From Burkholderiales bacterium (GTDB lineage: Bacteria; Pseudomonadota; Gammaproteobacteria; Burkholderiales; Burkholderiaceae_E), in NCBI GenBank assembly GCA_003818495.1, contig RPRK01000011.1:1-55173 (forward strand): a stretch of DNA of 55,173 nt, given 5' to 3'. Under the pieces are notes generated by a model, which saw nothing but the letters and a program-made list of their open reading frames with translations, was not told where the DNA came from and ran no database searches. Below, piece by piece: positions 23,972-33,610 of this stretch. The number at the start of each line of letters is the position of its first letter. The stretch's first letter is position 1. The translations under genes were made by a program, and so were the position numbers.

Positions 23972-24700
23972 TCAGGGCCGCCCCCACAGCGCCTCGAGCC
24001 GGGCGTCGCGGCCGCACGAGCTGCGGTAGTAGCGGTAGCGCACAGGATTCTTCAGGTAGTAGTCCTGGTGATAGGCCTCGGCCGGGTAGAACGGCCCGGC
24101 CTGCTCGATGCGGGTGACGATCGGCTCGGCGAAGGGCTTGGTGCGCTGCAGCTCGGCGAGCGATCGGCGGGCCGCCTCGAGCTGGGCCGCGTCGTTCGCG
24201 AAGATCGCGGTCCGGTACGGCGAGCCGCTGTCGCAGAACTGCCGGTCGACCGTGGTCGGGTCGATGCTGCGCCAGTACTTGGCGAGCAGGGTCTCGTAGC
24301 TCACCTTCGTCGGATCGAAGACGATCTCGACCGCCTCGGCGTGCCCGGTGGTGTTGCGCGAGACCTGCTCGTAGGTCGGATTCGGCGTGCGGCCCCCGAT
24401 GTAGCCCGAGGTGGTCGAGAGCACGCCGGGCACCTTGTCGAAATCGGCCTCCACGCACCAGAAGCAGCCGCCGGCGAAGGTGGCGCGTGCGGTGTTGGCG
24501 GCTGCCGGCGTCGACGTCTGGGCCGCGGCGTGCGGCGAGACCGCGGCGAGGCCGAGAACGGCGAGGCCGCCGACGACGAGGCCGATGGCGGCGAGCATCG
24601 AGGCGGCGACGCCGCGCGAGGCCGCCGCTGCGGCGCGCCCCGCGGGCAGGGGCGGGGTGTTTCGGGCGGGGCGGTCCATCTCGATTCCGGTCGGGGTCAT
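23972..24700 (-). CDS. msrA: Exported peptide-methionine (S)-S-oxide reductase MsrA
   Basis: A 242-residue protein that reduces methionine-S-sulfoxide in proteins. Residues 30-61 form a signal peptide or anchor (AASMLAAIGLVVGGLAVLGLA...HAAAQ), so this copy acts in the periplasm. The catalytic motif is GGCFWCVEADF with nucleophilic Cys79; then VSGYIGG-type TSGYIGGRTPNPTY, GHAEAVEIVFDP, and a resolving Cys229 near the C-terminus (YYRSSCGRD). No msrB is fused or adjacent, and where the periplasmic reducing power comes from is not visible here. An alternative ATG at 24679 would trim seven residues without affecting the signal. Confidence 0.92.
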   Translation of the reverse strand: MTPTGIEMDRPARNTPPLPAGRAAAAASRGVAASMLAAIGLVVGGLAVLGLAAVSPHAAAQTSTPAAANTARATFAGGCFWCVEADFDKVPGVLSTTSGYIGGRTPNPTYEQVSRNTTGHAEAVEIVFDPTKVSYETLLAKYWRSIDPTTVDRQFCDSGSPYRTAIFANDAAQLEAARRSLAELQRTKPFAEPIVTRIEQAGPFYPAEAYHQDYYLKNPVRYRYYRSSCGRDARLEALWGRP

Positions 24701-24795
24701 CGTTCATGGTCGCAGCCCGGGCCGCGGACTTTCAAGGTCGTCCGGAGCCGCTGGGCGGGACGGCCGCGCCGGCAGCCCCGCGCCCCGCGCCACCG

Positions 24796-26325
24796 TCAGC
24801 GCACGGTCGGCGACCCTTCGTGTTCGATGAACGCGAACAGTCCGCCGCCCAGGTACTGGATCGCCAGGGCATCGTAGAGCCCGCCCGCGACCGCGCCCGA
24901 CGTGCCCGCGGTGGATGCGGCCCGCGGCACCGCCAGGAAGCCGTCGTTCGAGACGGCGGCGAGCGTCATGCCGTCGGCCGAGATCGCCGCGCCGACCCAG
25001 TACCCGGTCGTCGGCTGCGCGATCCAGGTCGCGCCCGCGTCGGTCGACAGGTAGACGAGGCCGGGCTCGGACGGACCGAAGTGACTGGAGAAGCTCTCGA
25101 TCGTCGCGGCGAGCGTGCGGCCGTCCGCGGAGCTCGACACCGACCACCACGGCCCGGTGACGTGGGTGCGTTCCTGCCAGGTGAGGCCCGAGTCGGTGGA
25201 GACGTAGAGCCCACCGCCGCCGTTGCGGACGGAGGCGACGAGCTGCGAGCCGTCTGCGGACATCGCCACGCCGCCCCAGTCCCTCGGCGGGGCGGGCAGC
25301 GGCGCCCAGCTCACGCCGCCGTCGGCGGAGGCGTACACCGCGCCGCCGCCGTTGGCATCCACCCCGACCAGCCGCAGCCCGTCGGCGGACGAGGCGAGCC
25401 CCGACCAGGTGTGCCCGCCGCCGCTGGTGCGCAGCGTCCAGGTCGCGCCGAAGTCGTCCGAGGTCTGGACGTAGGCGCCGTACTCCGCGGCCGCCAGTCG
25501 GCTGCCGTCGGCCGAGATCGTGATCGCGACGAAGGCCCGCACGCCGGCCGTGCCGTTCTCGGTCCAGGTGGTGCCGGCATCCGGCGACAGCCAGATCCGT
25601 TGGCCCTGCAGGGCCATGAGGTGCGTGCCGTCCGCCGAGGACACGATCTGCGAGTAGTACGTGGCCGGTGCCGAGCTGACCGACCAGGTCGCGCCGCGGT
25701 CGGTCGAGAGGTGGATGCCGCCGGATGCACTCGCGGCGAGCCGCATGCCGTCCGCGGACGAGGCGACCCCCGTCCAGGGCATGACCGGGCCGCGGCGGGC
25801 CCAGCTCGCGCGCCCGTAGCCTGCGAACACGCGCTGGCCCGCGTTCTGGGCCAGTTCCCAGCCGCCGGCGCCGGCGCCGGTGAGCCGCAGGACGTCACCG
25901 ACCGCCGGCGCCGCCGGCAGCGTGACCGTCGTGCGGGTCACCGTGTCCAGCACGTAGCCGGTGTTCGGCGCCGCCTGCACCGTCGGGGTGGTGACGTGCC
26001 GCCACTCGAAGCCGCCGGAGGGCGGTCCCATCGGCCCGGCGGGGCCCGCGGGGCCGACGGCGCCGTCGGCACCCGAAGGTCCGGCGGGTCCGGTCGATCC
26101 GGTCGGCCCTGCCGGTCCGGCCGGTCCGGTCGGACCGATGGCGGCCGAGGTGTCCGCGGTGTCCGTCTTCGTTCCCGCAGGAACGTCCGCGAGGGGCTCG
26201 GACGGGCCCCCGCAGGCCTGCAGCAGCAGGGCGGCCGCGATCGCGCCGAACAGCAGGGATCGCGCGAGACCGCGGGCGCGTCGAGCCGCGCCGGCCCCGG
26301 TGAGGGCCGTCGTCGAATGCTTCAT
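24796..26325 (-). CDS. Lipoprotein with collagen-like tract and Asp-box beta-propeller
   Basis: A 509-residue protein. A signal peptide ends in lipobox LLLQAC (lipidated Cys38). Residues 64-102 are thirteen uninterrupted Gly-X-Y triplets rich in Pro, a bacterial collagen-like stalk. Residues about 105-165 form a small beta domain. Residues 185-460 hold six Asp-boxes of the form S-x-D-x-G-x-T-W (at 207, 247, 289, 333, 376 and 427) interleaved with seven SADG-x-x-LAA strands at a period near 42 residues, the pattern of a BNR/sortilin-like beta-propeller. A C-terminal [15 protein letters not shown] tail follows. Likely a surface-anchored trimer (collagen helices trimerise) displaying propeller heads for binding glycans or proteins; this is inferred. 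The ATG at 26325 was chosen because it starts the signal peptide. Confidence 0.75.
   Translation of the reverse strand: MKHSTTALTGAGAARRARGLARSLLFGAIAAALLLQACGGPSEPLADVPAGTKTDTADTSAAIGPTGPAGPAGPTGSTGPAGPSGADGAVGPAGPAGPMGPPSGGFEWRHVTTPTVQAAPNTGYVLDTVTRTTVTLPAAPAVGDVLRLTGAGAGGWELAQNAGQRVFAGYGRASWARRGPVMPWTGVASSADGMRLAASASGGIHLSTDRGATWSVSSAPATYYSQIVSSADGTHLMALQGQRIWLSPDAGTTWTENGTAGVRAFVAITISADGSRLAAAEYGAYVQTSDDFGATWTLRTSGGGHTWSGLASSADGLRLVGVDANGGGAVYASADGGVSWAPLPAPPRDWGGVAMSADGSQLVASVRNGGGGLYVSTDSGLTWQERTHVTGPWWSVSSSADGRTLAATIESFSSHFGPSEPGLVYLSTDAGATWIAQPTTGYWVGAAISADGMTLAAVSNDGFLAVPRAASTAGTSGAVAGGLYDALAIQYLGGGLFAFIEHEGSPTVR
26020..26136 (-). repeat. Collagen-like Gly-X-Y tract (13 triplets)
   Basis: Thirteen consecutive 9-bp units coding [18 protein letters not shown] and similar triplets. 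It is repetitive at DNA level (ggccctgccggtccggccggtccggt style, read in parts) and likely to vary in length between strains. Confidence 0.85.
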
Positions 26326-26550
26326 GGGGTGTCGTGGTCCGGGAGGGGCGTCTGTCGTCGGTCGCACGCGGCGCCGGGAAGGCGCGCATGCCCGAGCCGC
26401 GAGTTGACCCGATCGCCGGCGCGGCGACCCGCCGAACTGGAGCATGGTGGCGCGTCAGTTCCCGTGACCCTGACCGAGGGGTGGCCAGGGCGGCTACAGT
26501 CAGGCTGTCGCCGGTTCTGCGACCGATGCATCGACTCCTTCCGACCCGAC

Positions 26551-27531
26551 ATGCGCCTGCCTCGCCGCTCCTTCCTTCTCGCCGCCTCGAGTGCGGCCGC
26601 GCTCGGCGCGTTCCTCGCCGTCCCGGGCGCGCGATCGCTGCGCGCGCAGGAGCGCGCCTTCGATGCGATCGACCTCGACTGGGTCGACGCCGGTCGCGAC
26701 CGGCCGGTGCCGGTGCGCCTGTATCTGCCGCACGCCGCGACCCCCGACCGGCCGGTGCCGCTGGCGGTGTTCTCGCACGGCATCGGCGGCTCGCGCCGCG
26801 GCTACAGCTATCTCGGCAGCCACTGGGCCAGCGAGGGCGTCGCCAGCCTGCACCTGCAGCACGTCGGCAGCGACCGCAGCCTGTGGGGGGCCGGCAGTCC
26901 GTTCGCGCTGATCGGCCGCCTGCAGGACGCCGCCCAGGACGCCGAGGCGATCGCCCGGGTCCACGACCTGCGCTTCGCCCTCGATCGGCTGCTGGCCGAC
27001 GCGCTCGGCGACCGCATCGACGCGCAGCGCATCGTCGCTGCCGGCCATTCGTACGGCGCGAACACCACGCTGCTGGCCGCGGGGGCCCGGGTCGAGCGCG
27101 CCGGCCGGGAGATCGACCTGCTCGAGCCGAGGCTGCGCGCGGCGATCGTGATCTCGGCGCCGCCGTTCTACGGCGAGCCCTCGCCGCGCCGCATCCTCGA
27201 GCCGATCCGCATCCCCAGCCTGCACGTCACCGCGACCGAGGACATCATCCGCATCCCCGGCTACTACAGCGGCGCGGAGGATCGCGTCGCGGTGTTCGAT
27301 GCGATCGGCCATCCGCGCAAGACGCTGGCGGTCTTCTCGGGCGGCTCGCACAGCATGTTCACCGACCGCGCGGGCTCCGGCGGCGCGGCGCTGAACGCGC
27401 AGGTCAAGACGGCCACGCGCGAACTCACCGGCGCCTTCCTTCGCAGCGTCTTCGACGGCGACGACAGCGGGCTGCGCGACTGGCCGCAGCGGCACGCGGC
27501 GATCCTGGCGAGGTTCGTCGCGCCGGCCTGA
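26551..27531 (+). CDS. Exported alpha/beta hydrolase (PAF-acetylhydrolase-like)
   Basis: A 326-residue protein with signal peptide MRLPRRSFLLAASSAAALGAFLA, whose RRSF core suggests Tat export. The hydrolase fold shows oxyanion SHGIGG (75-80), nucleophile GHSYG (165-169, Ser167), acid region after SLHVTATED, and catalytic His in GGSHSMF. The closest general resemblance is to predicted dienelactone hydrolase / platelet-activating-factor acetylhydrolase-like esterases. It is probably a periplasmic esterase; the substrate is unknown. It is divergent from the collagen-like lipoprotein gene with a 225-bp gap. The frame is open far upstream (to 24487) on the antisense of other genes; the ATG at 26551 is the only start that yields a signal peptide. 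Confidence 0.82.
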   Translation: MRLPRRSFLLAASSAAALGAFLAVPGARSLRAQERAFDAIDLDWVDAGRDRPVPVRLYLPHAATPDRPVPLAVFSHGIGGSRRGYSYLGSHWASEGVASLHLQHVGSDRSLWGAGSPFALIGRLQDAAQDAEAIARVHDLRFALDRLLADALGDRIDAQRIVAAGHSYGANTTLLAAGARVERAGREIDLLEPRLRAAIVISAPPFYGEPSPRRILEPIRIPSLHVTATEDIIRIPGYYSGAEDRVAVFDAIGHPRKTLAVFSGGSHSMFTDRAGSGGAALNAQVKTATRELTGAFLRSVFDGDDSGLRDWPQRHAAILARFVAPA

Positions 27532-27654
27532 GCGCGCCGCGGATCCCGGAACGCCCGGCATCGGCCGCAGGCGCGATACTTCGGGCTGCGCGCCCCGCGC
27601 ACGCGCCTGCCGGTTCCGGCGGCGTCGCGACCTCCAGCCGATGATCCGCCGTCG

Positions 27655-28409
27655 ATGAACCGCCCCGCCGCGCCCTCCGCGATGCCGTCCCCGCCCGAGC
27701 CCGGCGCGCCGCCGGCCGCTCCGATCCGCGTCGAGCCCTGCGGCGACGCCTGGGTGATGGTCGACTGGGGGCCGGATCCCCGCGCCAACGTCGCCGCGCG
27801 CGCGCTCGCCGCCCGGTTGCGCGCCGTCCCCCAGCCGTTCTGCGCCGAGGCGGTCGCCGGGGTGCGCACGCTCGCGGTCCGACTCGCCGTCGACGACGCC
27901 GCGGTCCCGCGCGGGCGGCAGCGCGGGGCGGCGCTCGAGTGGCTGCGCGGGACCGCACCCGAGGCGCTCGGCTGGCAGGCGCCGGCGGGCGGCCAGGTGG
28001 TGCTGCCGGCCTGCTACGACGCATCGATGGCCCCCGATCTCGAGGAGGTCGCCGCGGCCACCGGACTCGACCCCGCGGAGGTCGTCGCGATCCACAGCGG
28101 CTGCACGTTCACCGCCGAGGTCGTCGGCTTCATGCCGGGCTTCGCGTACCTGGGCGGCCTGGACCCGCGGCTGAAGATCGACCGCCGCGCGTCGCCGCGG
28201 CCGCGCGTGCCCGAGGGCGGCATCGCGATCGCCGGCCTGCAGACGGCGGTCTATCCGAGCCCCACGCCGGGCGGCTGGAGCCTGATCGGGCGCTGCCCGC
28301 TGCGGCTCTTCGACCCCGCGCGCACGCCGCCCGCGCTGATGAACGAGGGCGACACGCTGCGCTTCGAGCCGATCGACGTCGCGACCTTCGAGCGCTTGTG
28401 GGCCGCCCG

Positions 28410-28413
<4 letters not shown>
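27655..28413 (+). CDS. pxpB: 5-oxoprolinase subunit PxpB (KipI family)
   Basis: A 252-residue subunit of the bacterial ATP-dependent 5-oxoprolinase PxpABC, which opens 5-oxo-L-proline (pyroglutamate) to glutamate. The conserved core HSGCTFTAEVVGFMPGFAYLGGLDPRL (read in parts, residues about 146-172), RRASPRPRVPEGGIAIAG and the C-terminal YPSPTPGGWSLIGRCP are KipI/PxpB hallmarks. The first 25 residues are a Pro/Ala-rich extension; a later start at 27682 (MPSPPEP) is possible. Its stop overlaps the pxpC start by ATGA, indicating coupled translation. Confidence 0.93.
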
Positions 28414-29522
<1,109 letters not shown>

Positions 29523-29535
29523 GGCCCCGACCCGC

Positions 29536-30303
29536 ATGAGCACCCCCCGGACATCGATCGATCTGAACGCCGACATGGGCGAGAGCTACGGCGCCTGGCA
29601 CATGGGCGACGACGCCGCCCTGATGCCCTTCGTCACCTCGGCCAACGTCGCCTGCGGCTATCACGCGGGCGATCCGTCGACCATCGCGGCGACGGTCGCG
29701 CTGGCGCTGCGTCACGGCGTCGCGATCGGCGCGCATCCCAGCCTGCCCGACCTGCAGGGGTTCGGCCGCCGCACGATGCAGGTCACCGAGGACGAGGTCT
29801 ACGGCATGACGCTGTACCAGGCCGGCGCAGTGCGCGCCTTCGTCGAGGCGGCCGGCGGCCGGCTGCATCACGTGAAGGCCCACGGCGCGCTCTACAACAT
29901 GGCGGCGAAGGACGTCGCCCTCTCGCGCGGCCTGGTCCGCGCGGTCAAGGCCCTCGGCGGCGGCGTGAAGATGTACGTGCTGTCGGGCAGCCCCATGGAG
30001 GCGGTCGCGCGCGAGGCCGGCCTCGAGGTGCGCTGCGAGGTGTTCGCCGACCGTCGCTACATGCCCGACGGCACGCTCGCCCCGCGCAGCCGTCCCGATG
30101 CGCTGATCACCGACGAGGCCGAATCGGTCGCACAGGTGCGGCGCATGGTCCGCGAGGGCCGGCTGACGGCGGTCGACGGCTCGATCGTCTCGGTACGCGC
30201 CGACACGGTCTGCATCCACGGCGACAAGCCGACCGCCGTGCCCTTCGTGCAGGCGCTGCGCCGCGCGCTCGCGGCCGATTCGGTCGAGGTCGTTCCGGGC
30301 TGA
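29536..30303 (+). CDS. pxpA: 5-oxoprolinase subunit PxpA (LamB/YcsF family)
   Basis: A 255-residue third subunit of PxpABC; the family start IDLNADMGESYGAW is present with metal/substrate residues DLN and ADMGE. VACGYHAGDP, GAHPSLPDLQGFGRR, HVKAHGALYN and EVFADRRYMPDGTLAPRS are all standard LamB/YcsF motifs. Cytosolic. Gene order pxpB-pxpC-pxpA with a 13-bp gap indicates one operon. No pyroglutamate permease gene is immediately linked. The gene is convergent with the OYE-family gene. Confidence 0.94.
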   Translation: MSTPRTSIDLNADMGESYGAWHMGDDAALMPFVTSANVACGYHAGDPSTIAATVALALRHGVAIGAHPSLPDLQGFGRRTMQVTEDEVYGMTLYQAGAVRAFVEAAGGRLHHVKAHGALYNMAAKDVALSRGLVRAVKALGGGVKMYVLSGSPMEAVAREAGLEVRCEVFADRRYMPDGTLAPRSRPDALITDEAESVAQVRRMVREGRLTAVDGSIVSVRADTVCIHGDKPTAVPFVQALRRALAADSVEVVPG

Positions 30304-30370
30304 GGGCGCGTCGTCCGCCGTGCCGTGCCGGCGGCCCTCGCCGGGCTGCGCCGCGCCGGCGGCCCGCGCC

Positions 30371-31621
30371 TCAGCGCCCGACGAGTCCGCGTGCCGTCCG
30401 CGCTTCGTTCTCGGCGTAGCGCGCCATCGCGGTCGCGCCGTCCAGGCCACGGTCGGGCTCGAGCCCGTCGCCGATGCGGATGAGCTGCAGGCAGAACCAG
30501 GCGAGCCCGGCCTTGGGCGGATCGATGTCGCGCTCGTAGGCCACGGCCTGCGCGCACTCGCCCGAGAGCAGCCGTCGCGGCAGGTCGGTGTCGACGCACA
30601 TCGGCCGTCCGAGTCCGACCATGTCGAGCTCGCCCGCGGACAGCGCCTCGTCCATCGCCGCGCGGGTGCGGAATCCGCCGGTGACCATCACCGGCATCGC
30701 GGCCGCGCCGCGCATCGCAGCGGCGTACTCGAGGAAGTACGCCTCGCGCCGGCGCGTGCTCTCGGCCGCCGGGCGTTCGGCGTCGGGTCCCCGCAGCTTC
30801 GCGCCCATCATCGTCGGCGACTCGTAGCTGCCGCCCGACAGCTCGAGCAGGTCGACCCCGTCCTCGCCCAGCCAGCGCACGACCTGCAGGCAGTCGTCGG
30901 CGCTGAAGCCGCCCTGCTGGAAGTCCGAGGAGTTGAGCTTCACGCCGATCGGGAAACCGGCGCCGACTGCGCGGCGGCAGGCCCGCACCACCTCGCGCAG
31001 CAGGCGCGCACGCTCGGCGAGGCCGCCGCCCCAGCCGTCCGTGCGCCGGTTCGCCACCGGCGACAGGAACTGGCTCAGCAGGTAGCCGTGCGCCGCGTGC
31101 ACCTGGATGCCGGTGAACCCGGCCTCGCGCGCGACGCCCGCCGCACGGGCCCAGCGACGGATCACGTCCTCGATCTCGTCCTCGCGCAGCGCGCGGGGCG
31201 GTGCGAACTGCGCGGCGCTGTGGTTGAGCAGCGGCACGGCCGACGGCGCGACCGGTTCGGGGCAGACATGCGTCGGCGTCTGGCGACCGGGATGGTTCAG
31301 CTGCATCCACAGGTGGTTGCCGCCCACCGTGCCCGCCGCGGCGTAGCGGCGCAGCGCCTCCAGGCCGTCGTCATCGCCGGTCGCGGCCCCGTCGATCACG
31401 ACGTTGCCCGGTCGTTCGAGGTAGCGCCGGTCGATCTGCACGTTGCCGGTGATGACCAGGCCCGCGCCGCCCTGCGACCAGGCGCGGTACAGGCGCTCGT
31501 GGCGCTCCGTCGCGCGGTTCAGGGGATCGGCCAGCCCCTCGGTCAGCGCGGCCTTGCACAGGCGGTTGGGGATCGTGGCGCCGCAGGGCAGCGCGAGCGG
31601 TGAGGCGAGGGTCGTCGTCAA
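30371..31621 (-). CDS. NADH:flavin oxidoreductase, old yellow enzyme family
   Basis: A 416-residue single-domain FMN TIM barrel. The start SPLALPCGATIPNRLCKAAL, WMQLNHPGRQTP with the active-site His/Asn region, FTGIQVHAAHGYLLSQFLSP, NRRTDGWGG and VMVTGGFRTRAAMDEALSAGELDMVGLGRP are typical. It lacks the Fe-S and second Rossmann domains of FadH. Members reduce activated C=C bonds of enones, or related xenobiotics; the physiological substrate is unknown. It is the downstream gene of a possible two-gene minus-strand unit with the barrel protein, 16 bp after that gene's stop. Confidence 0.88.
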   Translation of the reverse strand: MTTTLASPLALPCGATIPNRLCKAALTEGLADPLNRATERHERLYRAWSQGGAGLVITGNVQIDRRYLERPGNVVIDGAATGDDDGLEALRRYAAAGTVGGNHLWMQLNHPGRQTPTHVCPEPVAPSAVPLLNHSAAQFAPPRALREDEIEDVIRRWARAAGVAREAGFTGIQVHAAHGYLLSQFLSPVANRRTDGWGGGLAERARLLREVVRACRRAVGAGFPIGVKLNSSDFQQGGFSADDCLQVVRWLGEDGVDLLELSGGSYESPTMMGAKLRGPDAERPAAESTRRREAYFLEYAAAMRGAAAMPVMVTGGFRTRAAMDEALSAGELDMVGLGRPMCVDTDLPRRLLSGECAQAVAYERDIDPPKAGLAWFCLQLIRIGDGLEPDRGLDGATAMARYAENEARTARGLVGR

Positions 31622-31637
31622 CGGGCGGCTCCAGGGC

Positions 31638-32507
31638 TCAGAAGCCGACCTGCAGCGACACGAACGGACCGCTGAAGCGGTACTCGATGCTCCCCAGCCA
31701 CCTCGGCTTCGTGATGTCGACCGTGTAGTCGACGTACCGGTAGCCGAGTGCCACGCCGGCGTTGTCGCTGATGCTGTAGCCGAGGCCCGCCATCACGTTG
31801 AGCAGGCCGCCGCTGTAGTCGCCGTAGCTCAGGGTGAAGTAGTCGGCGCGGCCCTGGACCGACCAGTCCCGCGCGAAGTCGTGCCTGCCGTAGAGCCCGA
31901 GCGTGGGCAGCGGTACCGTCGCCTCGCGCGCCTCGGCCTGGGCGCCGGCCGTCGCCCCGCCGACCGCAGCCTGCGCGCCCAGCTTGATCCGGAACCGGGT
32001 GGTGTGCAGGCCGAGGACCGCGCCGATCTCGGTCTGCTCGGTGCGCAGGAACGACCATCCTGCGCTCAGCCTCAGGATGTCGGAGTCGAACAGGGTGGAG
32101 AGCGTCGCGCTCGCGGGATAGGTCGTGCCGCTCCAGGTGATGTCGCGCGAGATCGTGTTCGTGCCGTCGCGGCGCAGCGAGAAGTACTCGAGTTCGACGC
32201 GCCAGTCCTGCCCCAGTCGCGCGCCGGCGGCGAACCACGGCAGGGTCTTGCGGGCGGCCAGGCCGAGCTCGTCCTCGAAGCGGACGGTCGTGCCCGGCGT
32301 CGAGCCGACCAGCACGTCCGAGCGGCCGGTCGACTCGATCGAAGGCCGGTAGCCGGCGATGTGCACCCAGTAGCCGTCGTCGCGCTGCTGCGCGAACGCC
32401 GGCTGCGCGAGGAGGAGCGCCAGGCCCAGGACCGGCGCACTGACCACGGACAGGGCTGGGCGGGCACGCGGCGCGGTGGCGCCCGCTGACGACGGTCTAC
32501 AGGCCAT
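31638..32507 (-). CDS. Small outer-membrane beta-barrel protein
   Basis: A 289-residue exported barrel. The signal peptide spans about 1-42 (VVSAPVLGLALLLAQPAFAQQ). The mature part has alternating amphipathic strands separated by turns (WRVELEYFSLRRDG; LRLSAGWSFLRTEQTEIGAVLGLHTTRF in parts; VALGYRYVDYTVDI) and ends SLQVGF with the C-terminal Phe of BAM substrates. It resembles 8-stranded OmpW/OmpA-like porin-fold proteins of unknown role. A strong AGGAGGAGA (32515-32523) seven bases before the ATG at 32507 decides the start against an upstream-open frame to 32810. It is divergent from the pseudouridine synthase gene. Confidence 0.7.
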   Translation of the reverse strand: MACRPSSAGATAPRARPALSVVSAPVLGLALLLAQPAFAQQRDDGYWVHIAGYRPSIESTGRSDVLVGSTPGTTVRFEDELGLAARKTLPWFAAGARLGQDWRVELEYFSLRRDGTNTISRDITWSGTTYPASATLSTLFDSDILRLSAGWSFLRTEQTEIGAVLGLHTTRFRIKLGAQAAVGGATAGAQAEAREATVPLPTLGLYGRHDFARDWSVQGRADYFTLSYGDYSGGLLNVMAGLGYSISDNAGVALGYRYVDYTVDITKPRWLGSIEYRFSGPFVSLQVGF

Positions 32508-32514
32508 GGCTGGA

Positions 32515-32523
32515 TCTCCTCCT
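32515..32523 (-). promoter_or_regulatory. Strong Shine-Dalgarno AGGAGGAGA of the barrel gene
   Basis: Read on the minus strand, AGGAGGAGA lies seven bases before the ATG at 32507 and fixes that start. Confidence 0.75.
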
Positions 32524-32725
32524 GGCGGTGGCGCCGCGTTCGGGATGACGCCGCGTCCGACTGCCAAGTATCCGGTCTGTCCCGCTTCCCGCATCGGATT
32601 CTCGAGCCGGGTTCGGAACCGGGGGCCCGATCGGGTGGCGAACCGGGTTCCGGGCGGCGGACCCGGGTCGGCGGTGCCCGCTATCATGCGAGGTGGTCCG
32701 GCGATTCCCGCGCCGGCCGTCCACC

Positions 32726-33610
32726 ATGTCACGCCTCCCACCCAAGCCCCCCAGGCCGGCCGATCGCGCCGCGCCCTCGCACTCCCCGTCCCCGCGTGCA
32801 CGCCCTGCATCGCCCGGCCGGCGGCCGGCGGCCGCGCCGGCCGCAGCCGCCGCGCAGCGGGCGGCGAACCACGCCAATCCGGACGATCCGAGACTCTCCA
32901 AGCGGATGGGCGAACTCGGCCTGTGCTCGCGCCGCGAGGCCGACGACTGGATCGCGCGCGGCTGGGTCAAGGTGGACGGCCGCGTCGTCACCGAGCTCGG
33001 CACGCGCGTGCCGCCGCAGGCGCGCATCGAGGTCGATCGCGCGGCCGCGCGCCGACAGGACGAGCAGGTGACGATCCTGCTGAACAAGCCGATCGGCTTC
33101 GTCTCCGGGCAGGCCGAGGACGGCTACCGGCCCGCCGCGGTGCTGCTGCGTCCCGAGAACCGCTGGGCCGAGGATCCCGCGCCGACCCGCTTCGATCCGA
33201 TGCACCTGCGCGGCCTCGCGCCCGCCGGCCGGCTCGACATCGATTCGACCGGACTGCTGGTGTTCACCCAGGACGGCCGCATCGCGAAGCACCTGATCGG
33301 CCAGGATTCGGAGGTCGAGAAGGAGTACCTGGTCCGCGTCGAGGGCGGGCTGTCGGAGCGCGGCCTGGCGATGCTGCGGCACGGCCTCGAGCTCGACGGC
33401 GTGAAGCTGCGCCCCGCCGAGGTGTCCTGGCAGAACGACGACCAGCTGCGCTTCGTGCTGCGCGAGGGCCGCAAGCGGCAGATCCGACGGATGTGCGAGG
33501 CCGTCGGCCTCGCGGTGACCGGCCTCAAGCGCGTGCGCAGCGGCGGCGTGCCGCTCGGTGCGCTGCCCGTGGGCCAATGGCGCTACCTGCGCCGCGACGA
33601 GAGGTTCTGA
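32726..33610 (+). CDS. rRNA/tRNA pseudouridine synthase, RsuA/RluB/RluF family
   Basis: A 294-residue protein. A low-complexity Pro/Arg/Ala N-terminus (1-53) precedes an S4 RNA-binding domain ([30 protein letters not shown], in parts, about 56-85). The catalytic domain has [19 protein letters not shown] with catalytic Asp171, [11 protein letters not shown], and the end [14 protein letters not shown]. The IRRMCE motif and domain order are nearest to RluF/RluB-like enzymes acting on 23S rRNA, but the exact target uridine cannot be assigned. The methyltransferase gene starts on the base after its stop. The ATG at 32726 is preferred; one at 32693 would add 11 residues. Confidence 0.87.
   Translation: MSRLPPKPPRPADRAAPSHSPSPRARPASPGRRPAAAPAAAAAQRAANHANPDDPRLSKRMGELGLCSRREADDWIARGWVKVDGRVVTELGTRVPPQARIEVDRAAARRQDEQVTILLNKPIGFVSGQAEDGYRPAAVLLRPENRWAEDPAPTRFDPMHLRGLAPAGRLDIDSTGLLVFTQDGRIAKHLIGQDSEVEKEYLVRVEGGLSERGLAMLRHGLELDGVKLRPAEVSWQNDDQLRFVLREGRKRQIRRMCEAVGLAVTGLKRVRSGGVPLGALPVGQWRYLRRDERF

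Noticed and set aside
24487-26550. Plus-strand extension of the alpha/beta hydrolase
   Set aside because: Lies antisense to msrA and the collagen-like lipoprotein, Arg/Gly-rich and without a domain; the signal peptide starts at 26551.
30304-30370. GC-rich inverted segments between pxpA and the OYE gene as a bidirectional terminator
   Set aside because: No clean dyad with a T-run on either strand; too GC-rich to separate from chance.
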